This document shows positions 21,133 to 29,719 of a stretch of 64,000 nt of DNA, piece after piece (within the stretch, counting starts at the first letter, position 1; each line of letters begins with the position of its first letter). The stretch is taken from assembly GCA_910578335.1 (NCBI GenBank), contig CAJTPU010000019.1, positions 1 through 64,000 on the forward strand. The letters run 5' to 3'. The notes below the pieces were generated by a model. The model was not told where the DNA came from. It searched no databases and saw only the letters and a program-made list of their open reading frames with translations. A program made the position numbers and the translations under genes. The DNA comes from an uncultured Lachnospiraceae bacterium (GTDB lineage: Bacteria; Bacillota; Clostridia; Lachnospirales; Lachnospiraceae).

Positions 21133-24100
21133 TTAGAATTCGTCCAGCTCGTCTACAAGGACTTCGTCTTCATCAAATTCTTCTTCAAAGTCGTCCTCCG
21201 TGCTTATCAGCTCGCCGTCCTCATCAAATTCCTGCTGCTGATAGCCGAACTCATCAAGAGAATTCCTCTCATAGTCTTCGTAGTCTTTTCTGTTGCCTTC
21301 GATTTCATACCGGTAATCGGTATCGTTGTAGTCCACGCTTTCCATGATTTCCACTTCCGTGTTGTCCTCGCGCAGTACCCGCACGTCCAAACCGAGTGCC
21401 TGCAGCTCCTTTAACAGAACCTTGAAGGATTCCGGAATACCCGGCTCGGGAATATTGTCGCCCTTGATAATTGCCTCGTAGGTCTTGACACGTCCTACCA
21501 CATCATCAGACTTCACCGTCAGGATTTCCTGAAGCGTATAGGATGCGCCGTATGCCTCAAGCGCCCAAACCTCCATCTCACCAAAACGCTGTCCGCCAAA
21601 CTGTGCTTTACCGCCCAAAGGCTGCTGTGTCACCAAACTGTACGGTCCCGTGGAGCGCGCATGAATCTTATCGTCAACCAGATGGTGCAGCTTTAAGTAG
21701 TGCATGTGTCCGATGGTAACCGGACCGTCAAAATATTCTCCCGTCCTGCCGTCGCGCAGCCTTACCTTGCCGTCTCTTGAGATGGGAACGCCCTTCCAAA
21801 GCTTTCTGTGCTCCCTGTTGTCCGAAAGATACTGCAGCACCTCGGGCAGCAGCTCCTCCCCATGCTTTTTCTCAAATTCTTCCCACTCCAGATTGACATA
21901 GTCATTTGCCAAATCCAGCGTATCCATAATATCCTGCTCGTTGGCGCCGTCAAATACAGGTGTCGCCACATTAAAGCCCAAAGCCTTTGCCGCCAGCGAT
22001 AAATGAATTTCCAGTACCTGTCCAATGTTCATACGTGAAGGCACGCCCAAAGGATTTAATACGATATCCAGCGGACGTCCGTTGGGCAGATAGGGCATAT
22101 CTTCCACGGGAAGCACACGGGAAACAACACCCTTGTTGCCGTGGCGGCCTGCCATCTTGTCGCCTACCGATATCTTTCTCTTCTGTGCGATATAAATGCG
22201 TACTGCCTGATTGACGCCGGGAGACAGCTCATCGCTGTTTTCTCTTGTAAACACCTTGGCATCCACAACAATACCATATTCGCCATGAGGCACCTTTAAG
22301 GAAGTATCCCTTACCTCCCTCGCCTTTTCGCCAAAAATGGCACGCAGAAGCCTCTCCTCTGCCGTAAGCTCCGTTTCACCCTTCGGCGTCACCTTGCCCA
22401 CCAGAATATCGCCGGCGCGCACCTCGGCGCCAATGCGGATAATACCCCTGTCGTCCAAATCCTTCAAAGCATCGTCGCCGACACCGGGCACATCCCTTGT
22501 AATTTCCTCAGGTCCCAGCTTGGTATCACGCGCTTCCGCTTCATATTCCTCAATGTGCACGGAGGTATATACATCCTCCTGCACAAGTCTCTCGCTCAGC
22601 AGTACGGCATCCTCGTAATTGTAGCCCTCCCATGTCATGAATCCAATCAGAGGGTTCTTGCCCAACGCCAGCTCACCGTCGGAAGTAGACGGGCCGTCTG
22701 CAATCACCTGTCCCGCTGCCACATGGTCTCCCTTAAATACAATGGGCTTCTGATTGTAGCAGTTGCTCTGGTTACTTCTCGTAAACTTGGACAGATGGAA
22801 TTCCTCTCTCTCTCCATCATCATACGTAATCTTTATCAGCTTCGAAGATACATAACTAACCGTTCCGGCTTTCCTTGCAATGATGCAGACACCCGAATCG
22901 ACTGCAACCTTCGGCTCCATACCGGTACCTACCACCGGTGCTTCCGTCTGTAAAAGCGGAACTGCCTGACGCTGCATGTTAGAGCCCATCAGCGCACGGT
23001 TTGCATCATCATTTTCAAGGAACGGTATCAGCGCCGTTGCCACGGAAAATACCATTTTAGGCGACACGTCCATATAGTCAAACATTGCCTTGGGGTACTC
23101 CTGCGTCTCGTCACGGTAACGGCCGGACACAGAATTGCGGACAAAATGCCCTTCGTCGTCCAATACCTCATTCGCCTGCGCCACATGGTAATTATCCTCT
23201 TCGTCCGCCGTCATATAAACCACTTCGTCCGTTACGCGGGGATTTGCCGGGTCAGACTTGTCAATTACACGGTAAGGCGCCTCCACAAAGCCGTACTCAT
23301 TGATTCTTGCATAGCTTGCCAGTGAATTAATCAGACCGATATTAGGACCTTCCGGCGTCTCAATGGGACACATTCTTCCATAGTGGGAATAATGCACGTC
23401 ACGCACCTCGAATCCGGCTCTCTCTCTGGAAAGACCGCCGGGACCGAGCGCTGACAGACGTCTCTTATGCGTCAGCTCACCCAAAGGATTGTTCTGGTCC
23501 ATAAACTGTGAAAGCTGTGAAGAACCAAAGAATTCCTTCACTGCCGCAGTAACCGGCTTAATATTAATCAGTGACTGGGGAGACACTTCCTCCGTATCAT
23601 GCGTCGTCATCCTCTCCCTTACCACTCTCTCCATTCTGGAAAGACCGATACGGTACTGGTTCTGCAAAAGCTCGCCTACCGCACGGATACGCCTGTTGCC
23701 AAGGTGGTCGATATCATCTCCGCCGCCCAGACCGTATTCCAGATGAATATTATAATTAATGGAAGCAAAAATATCTTCCTTGGTAATATGCTTCGGTATC
23801 AGCTCATGCACATTTTTCCGGATTGCCTCTGCGAGCGCCTCCGCATCCTCGGAAAACTCTTCCAGAATCTGCGCCAGAACAGGATAATATACCTTCTCGG
23901 TGATGCCCAGCTCTCTTGGATTGCAGTCCACAAAATGACGGATGTCCACCATCATATTGGAAAGCACCTTGACATTGCGCTCCTCCGTCTGCACATAGAC
24001 AAACGGTACTGCCGCATTCTGAATCTCATCGGCAAGCTCTGCACTTACCACTGTGCCAGCCGCTGCCAGCACTTCGCCTGTAGAAGGCTCCACAACATCC

Positions 24101-24987
24101 GCTGCCAGAACCTGATTCCGGATTCTGTTTCTGAGGGACAGCTTTTTGTTAAATTTATATCTGCCGACTTTTGCCAAGTCATATCTTCTGGGGTCAAAAA
24201 ACATAGCGTTAATCAGACTCTCGGCGCTCTCCACGCTCAAAGGCTCGCCCGGACGGATTTTTTTGTATAACTCTAACAGACCCTCCTGATAATTTTCAGA
24301 AGTGTCCTTCGTAAAGCTTGCTTCTATCTTGGGCTCATCGCCAAACACCTCTCTGATTTCATCATTGGTGCCGATGCCAAGCGCCCTGATAAGAACGGTA
24401 ATCGGTACTTTTCTGGTTCTGTCCACACGCACGTAGAACACATCATTGGAATCCGTCTCGTACTCCAGCCATGCGCCACGATTGGGAATTACGGTACAGG
24501 AAAACAGCCTCTTGCCAATTTTGTCATGTCCGATGGCATAATAGATGCCCGGAGAACGTACCAACTGGCTTACAATAACACGCTCCGCGCCATTGATGAT
24601 AAAGGTTCCCGTCTCTGTCATCAAGGGAAGGTCGCCCATAAAAATCTCATGCTCACTGATTTCTTCCTTTTCCTTGTTGTAAAGACGTACCTTTACCTTA
24701 AGGGGAGCCGCATAATTAGCGTCGCGCTCCTTGCACTCCTCAATCGAATACTTTACATCCTTTTCGCACAATTCAAAGTCCACGAATTCCAAGCTTAACG
24801 AACCGCTGTAATCCGCAATCGGAGAGATGTCGTCAAATACCTCTTTTAAGCCTTCTTTCAAAAACCACTGATAGGAGTCCTTCTGGACTTCAATCAGATT
24901 AGGCATTTCCAAAACCTCTTTTTGTCGTGAATAACTCATACGTATGTTCTTGCCTGCGGCAATGGGACGTATTCTGTTCTTTTCCAT
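21133..24987 (-). CDS. rpoB: RNA polymerase subunit beta
   Basis: About 1284 residues. Start set at the ATG at 24987, whose GGGGTGA has proper spacing; an ATG two codons earlier is too close. The rifampicin-pocket region is intact (FGSSQLSQFMDQNNPL and THKRRLSALGPGG), as is the C-terminal clamp (GGKAQFGGQRFGEMEVWALEAYGA). The final 60 residues (after about 1225) are a strongly acidic tail, common in Clostridia. The gene has its own promoter downstream of the structured repeats that separate it from rplL. Confidence 0.99.
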   Translation of the reverse strand: MEKNRIRPIAAGKNIRMSYSRQKEVLEMPNLIEVQKDSYQWFLKEGLKEVFDDISPIADYSGSLSLEFVDFELCEKDVKYSIEECKERDANYAAPLKVKVRLYNKEKEEISEHEIFMGDLPLMTETGTFIINGAERVIVSQLVRSPGIYYAIGHDKIGKRLFSCTVIPNRGAWLEYETDSNDVFYVRVDRTRKVPITVLIRALGIGTNDEIREVFGDEPKIEASFTKDTSENYQEGLLELYKKIRPGEPLSVESAESLINAMFFDPRRYDLAKVGRYKFNKKLSLRNRIRNQVLAADVVEPSTGEVLAAAGTVVSAELADEIQNAAVPFVYVQTEERNVKVLSNMMVDIRHFVDCNPRELGITEKVYYPVLAQILEEFSEDAEALAEAIRKNVHELIPKHITKEDIFASINYNIHLEYGLGGGDDIDHLGNRRIRAVGELLQNQYRIGLSRMERVVRERMTTHDTEEVSPQSLINIKPVTAAVKEFFGSSQLSQFMDQNNPLGELTHKRRLSALGPGGLSRERAGFEVRDVHYSHYGRMCPIETPEGPNIGLINSLASYARINEYGFVEAPYRVIDKSDPANPRVTDEVVYMTADEEDNYHVAQANEVLDDEGHFVRNSVSGRYRDETQEYPKAMFDYMDVSPKMVFSVATALIPFLENDDANRALMGSNMQRQAVPLLQTEAPVVGTGMEPKVAVDSGVCIIARKAGTVSYVSSKLIKITYDDGEREEFHLSKFTRSNQSNCYNQKPIVFKGDHVAAGQVIADGPSTSDGELALGKNPLIGFMTWEGYNYEDAVLLSERLVQEDVYTSVHIEEYEAEARDTKLGPEEITRDVPGVGDDALKDLDDRGIIRIGAEVRAGDILVGKVTPKGETELTAEERLLRAIFGEKAREVRDTSLKVPHGEYGIVVDAKVFTRENSDELSPGVNQAVRIYIAQKRKISVGDKMAGRHGNKGVVSRVLPVEDMPYLPNGRPLDIVLNPLGVPSRMNIGQVLEIHLSLAAKALGFNVATPVFDGANEQDIMDTLDLANDYVNLEWEEFEKKHGEELLPEVLQYLSDNREHRKLWKGVPISRDGKVRLRDGRTGEYFDGPVTIGHMHYLKLHHLVDDKIHARSTGPYSLVTQQPLGGKAQFGGQRFGEMEVWALEAYGASYTLQEILTVKSDDVVGRVKTYEAIIKGDNIPEPGIPESFKVLLKELQALGLDVRVLREDNTEVEIMESVDYNDTDYRYEIEGNRKDYEDYERNSLDEFGYQQQEFDEDGELISTEDDFEEEFDEDEVLVDELDEF

Positions 24988-25081
24988 TGACATTTCACCC
25001 CGTTCTTATATGATTTTGACCCTATTCTACCAATATTTCACACGCAAAATAGACATAGCACACCACAATAGTGCACTATCC

Positions 25082-25110
25082 ATATTACTACAAATTGGAA
25101 AACGCGTCAA
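25082..25110 (-). promoter_or_regulatory. Promoter of rpoBC
   Basis: Minus strand TTGACG, 17-bp spacer, TAATAT, about 95 bp upstream of rpoB. With the terminator after rplL, this partly uncouples rpoBC from rplJL. Confidence 0.7.
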
Positions 25111-25182
25111 GAAATTTTTTTGAAGGCGGGGGATTTTTCTGCTTCCGGTTGTACTCCAGAGGGGGCGGCAAGTCATGTTGAC

Positions 25183-25303
25183 AGCAGATGGTTTCCTATT
25201 CAGACGCGCTCTCGCTCGAACGAAAACGTAGTGGACGCTAGGCTCGACAATATCTCGCCAAGCGCCAACGTTTTCGTACGGTCTTCATAGGAAACCGTCT
25301 GCT
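25183..25303. repeat. Structured repeat element, copy A
   Basis: Outer 17-bp inverted repeat (25183-25199 with 25287-25303, one G-T position) encloses a 72-nt core (25213-25284). The core itself folds: a 10-bp arm ACGAAAACGT (25220-25229) with ACGTTTTCGT (25268-25277), then shorter pairs TGG/CCA, CGCT/AGCG and GGC/GCC around a loop. The core matches copy B in reverse complement at 66 of 72 positions, while the outer arms share no sequence with copy B. No transposase frame is present. It could be an RNA structure, a MITE or a REPIN-like element. Confidence 0.8.
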
Positions 25304-25439
25304 ATCGGCTGAATGCGGCAAAGGCTGCCTGCCCATATGGAAAGAGGACTGCTGTCAGTTAAAGGCAGCAAAGATTTCCTCATTTGCCTAAGAAGATAAC
25401 TCTTTTGCGCAAAAGCAGACTGCTGTCGGCTAAAAAGGG
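25297..25439 (+). repeat. Degenerate direct repeats between the two structured copies
   Basis: Three related segments start at 25297, 25347 and 25418. They share the pattern G(A/T)CTGCT(A/G)TC(A/G)G(C/T)T followed by a purine-rich GGCAAAG-type stretch. An inverted version lies at about 25174-25190. They look like decayed tandem units. The remainder of 25304-25580 contains a GC hairpin (25521-25537) and no gene I can support. Confidence 0.4.
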
Positions 25440-25580
25440 AACCTCCTGCAACTATATTGCATCGCATTATCACTCTGCAATCCTGCTAATACTACCTGGC
25501 AGCACCCATCTTATCTTCCCCGCCGCGAGACGCGGCGCCTGTAACGCCATGTTTGTGGGAAATCCTACATGCGGCTTTCA

Positions 25581-25717
25581 GCCCGCAGGGGAGCGGTATG
25601 CCTGTAAAGACCGTATGGAAACGTTGGCGCTTGGCGAGGTATTGTCGAGCCTAGCGTCCATTACGTTTTCATCCGAGCGGAAGCGCGTCTTTACAGGCAT
25701 ACCGCTCCCCTGCGGGC
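25581..25717. repeat. Structured repeat element, copy B (inverted)
   Basis: A perfect 31-bp outer inverted repeat (25581-25611 with 25687-25717) encloses the same core as copy A (25608-25679, opposite orientation). In the inner arm, the C-G pair of copy A (25221 with 25276) is a T-A pair here, a compensatory change. Outer arms differ completely from copy A yet pair perfectly. This indicates selection on, or a mechanism generating, the fold and not the stem sequence. Confidence 0.8.
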
Positions 25718-25753
25718 GTCCCCTCCGCATCACAATACCCCCTCACGCAAAAA

Positions 25754-25785
25754 AGAGGCGCCGCAGATTTCTCCGCAGCACCCCT
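25754..25785 (-). terminator. Terminator/attenuator after rplL
   Basis: Minus-strand 13-pair stem with several G-U pairs (25773-25785 with 25754-25766), loop of six, then six T, 30 bp past the rplL stop. Comparable to the known rplL-rpoB attenuator of other bacteria, and likely to lower rpoBC relative to L7/L12. Confidence 0.75.
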
Positions 25786-25815
25786 TATCCACCGTTTGCA
25801 GTCTGACCGCCTCAA

Positions 25816-26199
25816 TTACTTCAAGGTAACCTTTGCGCCAACCTCTTCCAGTTTCTTCTTAAGTTCTTCAGCCTCATCCTTGGATACAGCTTCCTTCACT
25901 GCCTTGGGAGCGCTCTCAACAAGGTCTTTTGCTTCCTTCAGTCCAAGACCGGTAATCTCACGAACCACCTTGATAACCTTAACCTTTTCAGCACCAATCT
26001 CGGTAAGCTCTACGTTAAACTCGGTCTTCTCTTCTACCTCTGCACCTGCGCCGGCACCTGCTGCTGCAACTACAACGCCTGCTGCTGCGGATACGCCGAA
26101 TTCTTCCTCACAAGCTTTTACCAATTCATTTAATTCAAGTACAGTCAACTCTTTTACTGCATCGATAAGTTCCTGAGCTGTTAATTTAGCCATTTTCAT
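25816..26199 (-). CDS. rplL: 50S ribosomal protein L7/L12
   Basis: 127 residues, normal length. The N-terminal dimerisation helices (1-35), Ala/Gly/Val-rich hinge (about 36-55) and C-terminal factor-binding domain (about 58-127, GLGLKEAKDLVESAPKAVKE) are all present. Multiple copies bind L10 and recruit translation GTPases. ATG start with GGAGGGAATG upstream. It follows rplJ by 71 bp and is followed by an attenuator-type hairpin. Confidence 0.98.
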   Translation of the reverse strand: MKMAKLTAQELIDAVKELTVLELNELVKACEEEFGVSAAAGVVVAAAGAGAGAEVEEKTEFNVELTEIGAEKVKVIKVVREITGLGLKEAKDLVESAPKAVKEAVSKDEAEELKKKLEEVGAKVTLK

Positions 26200-26270
26200 T
26201 CCCTCCGTTAATTCATAATTTCAATCATTTGGTTTCACTGCGGGCTTTGCGCCCTTTTGCTTTGCTGCTG

Positions 26271-26870
26271 TTATTCTGCTGCCGGAGCTTCCTCAGCGGG
26301 AGCCTCTGCTGCAGGGGTCTCCTCAGCGGGTGCTTCTGCCGTCTCTGCGGGAGCTTCCTCTGCGGATGCTGCTTCTACCGCACCTGCGCCGCCTTTTTCA
26401 GCAAGCTGGTTCATAACACGTGCAAAATTGGTGATAGGAGCCTGCAAGCTTCCCAACAGTCTGGAAATAAGCTCTTCTCTTGCCGGAATTGTTGCAATGC
26501 TTGCAATACCTGCTGCATCATACAGATTTCCTTCCACAACACCGCCTTTGATTTCCAGCTTGTCAGCTGTTTTTGCAAACTTAGCAAGCTCTCTTGCAGG
26601 CGCCGTAGCGTCTGTAGCGGATACTGCCATTGCACTGGGACCTTCCAGATACTTGGAGAGTCCTTCAAAGTCCGTATCCTTGAACGCAAAATTCATCATG
26701 GTGTTTTTGTAAACCTTGTAGACTACTCCGGCTTCCCTGAGTGCACGGCGAAGCTGTGTGTCCTGCTCTACAGTGAGTCCTCTGGGGTCAACCAGCACAA
26801 CGGACTGTGCATCTTTGATACGCTCAGAAATCTCTTGTACAATGGGCTGTTTTAATTCAACCTTTGCCAT
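26271..26870 (-). CDS. rplJ: 50S ribosomal protein L10
   Basis: 199 residues. The conserved L10 body (1-165) anchors L7/L12 dimers to the ribosomal stalk. It is extended by about 35 residues of Ala/Glu/Pro-rich low-complexity sequence with repeated AEAPAEE-like units, longer than the usual 165-175 residues. ATG start with AGGAGGTAAAG upstream. The gene is preceded by a canonical L10 leader, through which L10-L12 represses its own synthesis. Confidence 0.98.
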   Translation of the reverse strand: MAKVELKQPIVQEISERIKDAQSVVLVDPRGLTVEQDTQLRRALREAGVVYKVYKNTMMNFAFKDTDFEGLSKYLEGPSAMAVSATDATAPARELAKFAKTADKLEIKGGVVEGNLYDAAGIASIATIPAREELISRLLGSLQAPITNFARVMNQLAEKGGAGAVEAASAEEAPAETAEAPAEETPAAEAPAEEAPAAE

Positions 26871-26934
26871 TTCTTTACCTCCTTATAGAATATTGTGGGA
26901 ATCTCTTCCCTGCCGAAAGGAGCTTTTTATAAGA

Positions 26935-27090
26935 GAAGCCCTCCTGAAGACAGGAGGGCAAAAAGTCTCAAATCAAACTCTTTCCTCGGTAGGCGCATAC
27001 GCTTACCCCTCCTGCTGCCACATCCCGCCGGATACTAGTTGAAATACCCTGCACCGGACGGCAGTCATGGGACCTACTGTCTTCGGCGAT
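26935..27090 (-). promoter_or_regulatory. L10 ribosomal protein leader (autoregulatory mRNA)
   Basis: On the minus strand, CCGAAGACAGTAGGT (27086-27072) and GCCTACCGAGG (26994-26984) form the conserved basal stem and kink-turn of the L10 leader family. A hairpin (arms 26938-26946 and 26951-26959, nine pairs) follows before rplJ and probably acts as attenuator. L10(L12)4 binding is known to repress rplJL in this class. Confidence 0.85.
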
Positions 27091-27141
27091 ATTTTAAATG
27101 GAAAACACAGCTTTCTTTCGCAGTGCTTTCTTTTAAAACCT

Positions 27142-27831
27142 TTAGAACTTCGCAACGCTAACCTTCACGCCGGGACCCATTGTGGAAGTCAGTGTGATGC
27201 TTCTTAAATACTGTCCTTTCAAAGCTGACGGTCTTGCCTTTGTGATTGCTTCTAACAGCGCATCAAAGTTTTCCGTAAGCTGCTGCTCCGTAAAGGAAGC
27301 CTTTCCTACGGGAACATGGATAATATTCGACTTGTCAAGCCTGTACTCAATTTTACCGGCTTTGATATCATTGATTGCCTTGGTTACATCCATGGTTACG
27401 GTTCCTGCCTTCGGATTGGGCATCAATCCTTTCGGTCCCAGCACCTTACCAAGACGTCCTACAACGCCCATCATATCAGGGGTTGCTACCACTACGTCAA
27501 AGTCAAGGAATCCGTCGTTCTGGATTCTCGGCACAAGCTCATCACCGCCAACGTAATCTGCGCCTGCCGCTTCTGCTTCGGCAACCTTGTCGCCCTTTGC
27601 AAAAACCAGCACCTTAACCGTCTTACCGGTTCCGTTGGGAAGTACTACCGCGCCGCGAACCTGCTGCTCTGCATGACGTCCGTCGCATCCGGTTCTGATA
27701 TGCACCTCAATGGTTTCATCGAATTTTGCAGTTGCCGTCTTTTTTACCAGAGCGATTGCATCTGCTGTTTCATAAAATGTTGTGCGGTCTACCAGTTTGG
27801 CAGCTTCGCTGTATTTTTTACCATGCTTCAT
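27142..27831 (-). CDS. rplA: 50S ribosomal protein L1
   Basis: 229 residues, full length. Two-domain L1 fold with the signature region DGRHAEQQVRGAVVLPNGTGK and KVLGPKGLMPNPKAGTV. L1 binds 23S rRNA in the mobile stalk and, in other bacteria, represses its own operon by binding a mimic site in the rplK leader. ATG start with GGAGGATTTTATA upstream. Between rplK and the L10 leader. Confidence 0.98.
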   Translation of the reverse strand: MKHGKKYSEAAKLVDRTTFYETADAIALVKKTATAKFDETIEVHIRTGCDGRHAEQQVRGAVVLPNGTGKTVKVLVFAKGDKVAEAEAAGADYVGGDELVPRIQNDGFLDFDVVVATPDMMGVVGRLGKVLGPKGLMPNPKAGTVTMDVTKAINDIKAGKIEYRLDKSNIIHVPVGKASFTEQQLTENFDALLEAITKARPSALKGQYLRSITLTSTMGPGVKVSVAKF

Positions 27832-27910
27832 TATAAAATCCTCCTATGGTTCCAACGACAGTTTCCTGTCTCCCAATTCTGTTTTCAACTGCTTTGCCGT
27901 TACTGTCCGG

Positions 27911-28336
27911 CTAATCTTCCACTACAATACCCATGCTTCTTGCGGTTCCGGCTATCATGCTCATAGCGGCTTCAAGGCTTGCCGCATTTAAATCCGGCAT
28001 CTTCATTTCAGCAATTTCCTGTAACTTTGCCTTGGAGATGGTTGCTACCTTTGTCTTATTGGGCACGCCTGAACCGGATTTGATATTACATGCCTTCTTC
28101 AAAAGTACTGCAGCAGGCGGAGTCTTGGTAATAAAGCTAAAGCTTCTGTCTGCATATACAGTGATGACAACAGGGATAATCACGTCTCCCTTATCTGCTG
28201 TCCTTGCGTTGAACTGCTTTGTAAATTCAACAATGTTTACGCCGTGCTGTCCCAGTGCAGGACCAACAGGCGGAGCCGGTGTTGCTTTGCCGGCAGGAAT
28301 CTGTAACTTGATATATCCTTCTACTTTCTTTGCCAT
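27911..28336 (-). CDS. rplK: 50S ribosomal protein L11
   Basis: 141 residues from the ATG at 28336, which has GGAGGTGCC upstream and gives the usual N-terminus MAKKVEGYIKLQIPAGKA; the longer frame upstream is leader. L11 forms the GTPase-associated centre and is needed for RelA activation. The 167-nt gap to nusG contains a GTGCAT/ATGCAC hairpin on the minus strand and may hold the L1 regulatory site, which I could not define. Confidence 0.98.
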   Translation of the reverse strand: MAKKVEGYIKLQIPAGKATPAPPVGPALGQHGVNIVEFTKQFNARTADKGDVIIPVVITVYADRSFSFITKTPPAAVLLKKACNIKSGSGVPNKTKVATISKAKLQEIAEMKMPDLNAASLEAAMSMIAGTARSMGIVVED

Positions 28337-28503
28337 AATGGCACCTCCTATAATGTGGTAATTTGGCGTCCCGCAGCCGTTGCCCGGCATTGCCGAAGCT
28401 GCCCTGCAGAACTCCCACGGTGCATTCAAAAATGCACTTCCTTGCTTCCTATATTATCCACCGGTCCGGACTATAGCCATCCCGCCGGAAAATACCTTTT
28501 TTA

Positions 28504-29022
28504 TTACAGCTTTCTCACTTCCGCAAAACCTATCTCCACAGGGGTCTCCCTGCCGAACAGCTCCACGTTGATAGTGGCTGTCTGTTTACTGTAGTCCAGT
28601 TTTTGTACAACTCCCACCGTATCCTTCCATACGCCGGCAACAACCGCAATGCTGTCGCCTTCGCCAAAGTCGATGGATACATTTTCAAGCTTAATGCCCA
28701 AAGGCTTCATCTCAGCCTCCGTGAGCGGCACCGCTTTGCTTCCCGGTCCTACGAATCCGGTTACGCCTCTCGTGTTGCGAACTACATACCAGGTGTCGTC
28801 ATTCATCACCATGTTAATCAGAACATAGCCGGGGAACATTTTTTTCTGCACTGTCCTTTTCGCGCCGTTCTTAATCTCCACAACGTCCTGCAGGGGAACT
28901 CTTACCTCCAAAATCTCCTCTGCCAGATGCTTGTTGTTTTCAATGGTTTTCTCAATATTGGCTTTGACCTTGTTTTCATATCCGGAGTAGGTGTGTACTA
29001 CATACCAATTTGCCTCTGCCAT
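28504..29022 (-). CDS. nusG: Transcription termination/antitermination factor NusG
   Basis: 172 residues. NGN domain (about 1-110, starting WYVVHTYSGYENKVKANIE) and C-terminal KOW domain (about 120-172, GDSIAVVAGVWKDTVGVV). NusG binds the RNA polymerase clamp and controls pausing and elongation. Located between secE (15 bp upstream) and rplK, the conserved bacterial order. Confidence 0.98.
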   Translation of the reverse strand: MAEANWYVVHTYSGYENKVKANIEKTIENNKHLAEEILEVRVPLQDVVEIKNGAKRTVQKKMFPGYVLINMVMNDDTWYVVRNTRGVTGFVGPGSKAVPLTEAEMKPLGIKLENVSIDFGEGDSIAVVAGVWKDTVGVVQKLDYSKQTATINVELFGRETPVEIGFAEVRKL

Positions 29023-29037
29023 ACAATCCCCCTCGCC

Positions 29038-29241
29038 TTACAATGATGTCAGGAAATCTACGCCGTACTGCGCTGCAACATCAATAACGGCAATGATAAC
29101 TCCCGCCACAAGTGAAATTGCAACAACCGCAACAGACTGCTTGAACATGGTTTTCCTGTCCGGCCACGAAATCTTTTTGAATTCAATCTGCACATTTTTA
29201 AAGAAGCTCTGCTTCTTTGTCTTTTCCGCTGAATCTGCCAT
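29038..29241 (-). CDS. secE: Preprotein translocase subunit SecE
   Basis: 67 residues with one C-terminal membrane helix (about 38-60), preceded by the conserved amphipathic motif FKKISWPDRKT. Short single-pass SecE is typical of Gram-positive bacteria; it clamps SecY in the translocon. ATG start with AAAAGGAGAG upstream. Between rpmG and nusG. Confidence 0.97.
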   Translation of the reverse strand: MADSAEKTKKQSFFKNVQIEFKKISWPDRKTMFKQSVAVVAISLVAGVIIAVIDVAAQYGVDFLTSL

Positions 29242-29264
29242 CGTCTCTCCTTTTAATCCGGAAA

Positions 29265-29414
29265 TTATTTGGTTTCCTTGTGAATTGTGTGAGTTCTGCA
29301 GAATCTGCAGTATTTCTTGATTTCCATTCTGTCAGGATGTGTTTTCTTATCCTTCGTCGTGTTATAATTGCGCTGTTTGCACTCTGTGCATGCCAATGTA
29401 ATTCTTGTACGCAT
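29265..29414 (-). CDS. rpmG: 50S ribosomal protein L33 (zinc-ribbon form)
   Basis: 49 residues, family length. N-terminus MRTRITLACTECKQRNY with CTEC, and C-terminal CRFC: the two CxxC pairs of the zinc-binding L33 paralogue. ATG start with TGGAGGTGG upstream. First gene of the rpmG-secE-nusG-rplKAJL transcription unit, directly below its promoter. Confidence 0.96.
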   Translation of the reverse strand: MRTRITLACTECKQRNYNTTKDKKTHPDRMEIKKYCRFCRTHTIHKETK

Positions 29415-29490
29415 CTTTCCACCTCCACGCGTTTTTTCCTATATTATAAAAATGCATAAAAAAAAGACCTAAATCTCATCTCGCTTAGCT

Positions 29491-29520
29491 ACTATATCAC
29501 ATCAAGGCATACATAGTCAA
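29491..29520 (-). promoter_or_regulatory. Promoter of rpmG-secE-nusG-rplKAJL
   Basis: Minus strand TTGACT, 18-bp spacer, TATAGT, about 77 bp upstream of rpmG. Confidence 0.7.
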
Positions 29521-29570
29521 CGATTTTCTCTATTTTTATCTTATTTTTTTAAAAGTACGCCAGTCTGCTC

Positions 29571-29599
29571 TTGCCCTGTCAGGAAAAAAGTGGTATACT
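29571..29599 (+). promoter_or_regulatory. Promoter of the fliD-like gene
   Basis: TTGCCC, 17-bp spacer, TATACT, a sigma-A type promoter. No sigma-28 flagellar motif is evident. The transcript would carry a leader of about 115 nt. Confidence 0.7.
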
Positions 29600-29630
29600 A
29601 CACACATGAAAGTAGGTTTTTCTGCCCTTA

Positions 29631-29690
29631 GTGCATATCATATATAAAGAAGTTTTATCCGCAGAAACGGATGACAGCGGAAATATGCAC
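29631..29690 (+). promoter_or_regulatory. Structured 5' leader of the fliD-like gene
   Basis: GTGCATAT (29631-29638) pairs with ATATGCAC (29683-29690), enclosing a second hairpin ATCCG/CGGAT (29657-29661 with 29668-29672). It ends before the GGAGG ribosome binding site. It does not match the c-di-GMP riboswitch consensus I know. A translation-control role is possible. Confidence 0.4.
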
Positions 29691-29719
29691 CTCATTTCAA
29701 GGAGGAAAGGAGGGTTTTT

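Noticed and set aside
25297..25439. CRISPR-like array from the three spaced repeats
   Set aside because: Units are degenerate, spacing is unequal (50 and 71 bp) and no cas gene is present.
25384..25806. Plus-strand open frame of 140 codons across the repeat region
   Set aside because: It runs through the structured repeats and the rplL terminator, has no ribosome binding site and no recognisable domain. The frame is explained by GC-rich inverted repeats.
25020..25815. tRNA or rRNA gene in the rplL-rpoB gap
   Set aside because: I looked for cloverleaf geometry, a T-arm GTTC-type box and CCA ends; the inverted repeats present do not fit.
29600..29719. c-di-GMP riboswitch in the fliD-like leader
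   Set aside because: The leader lacks the conserved GEMM sequence blocks and is too short. Only generic nested hairpins are present.
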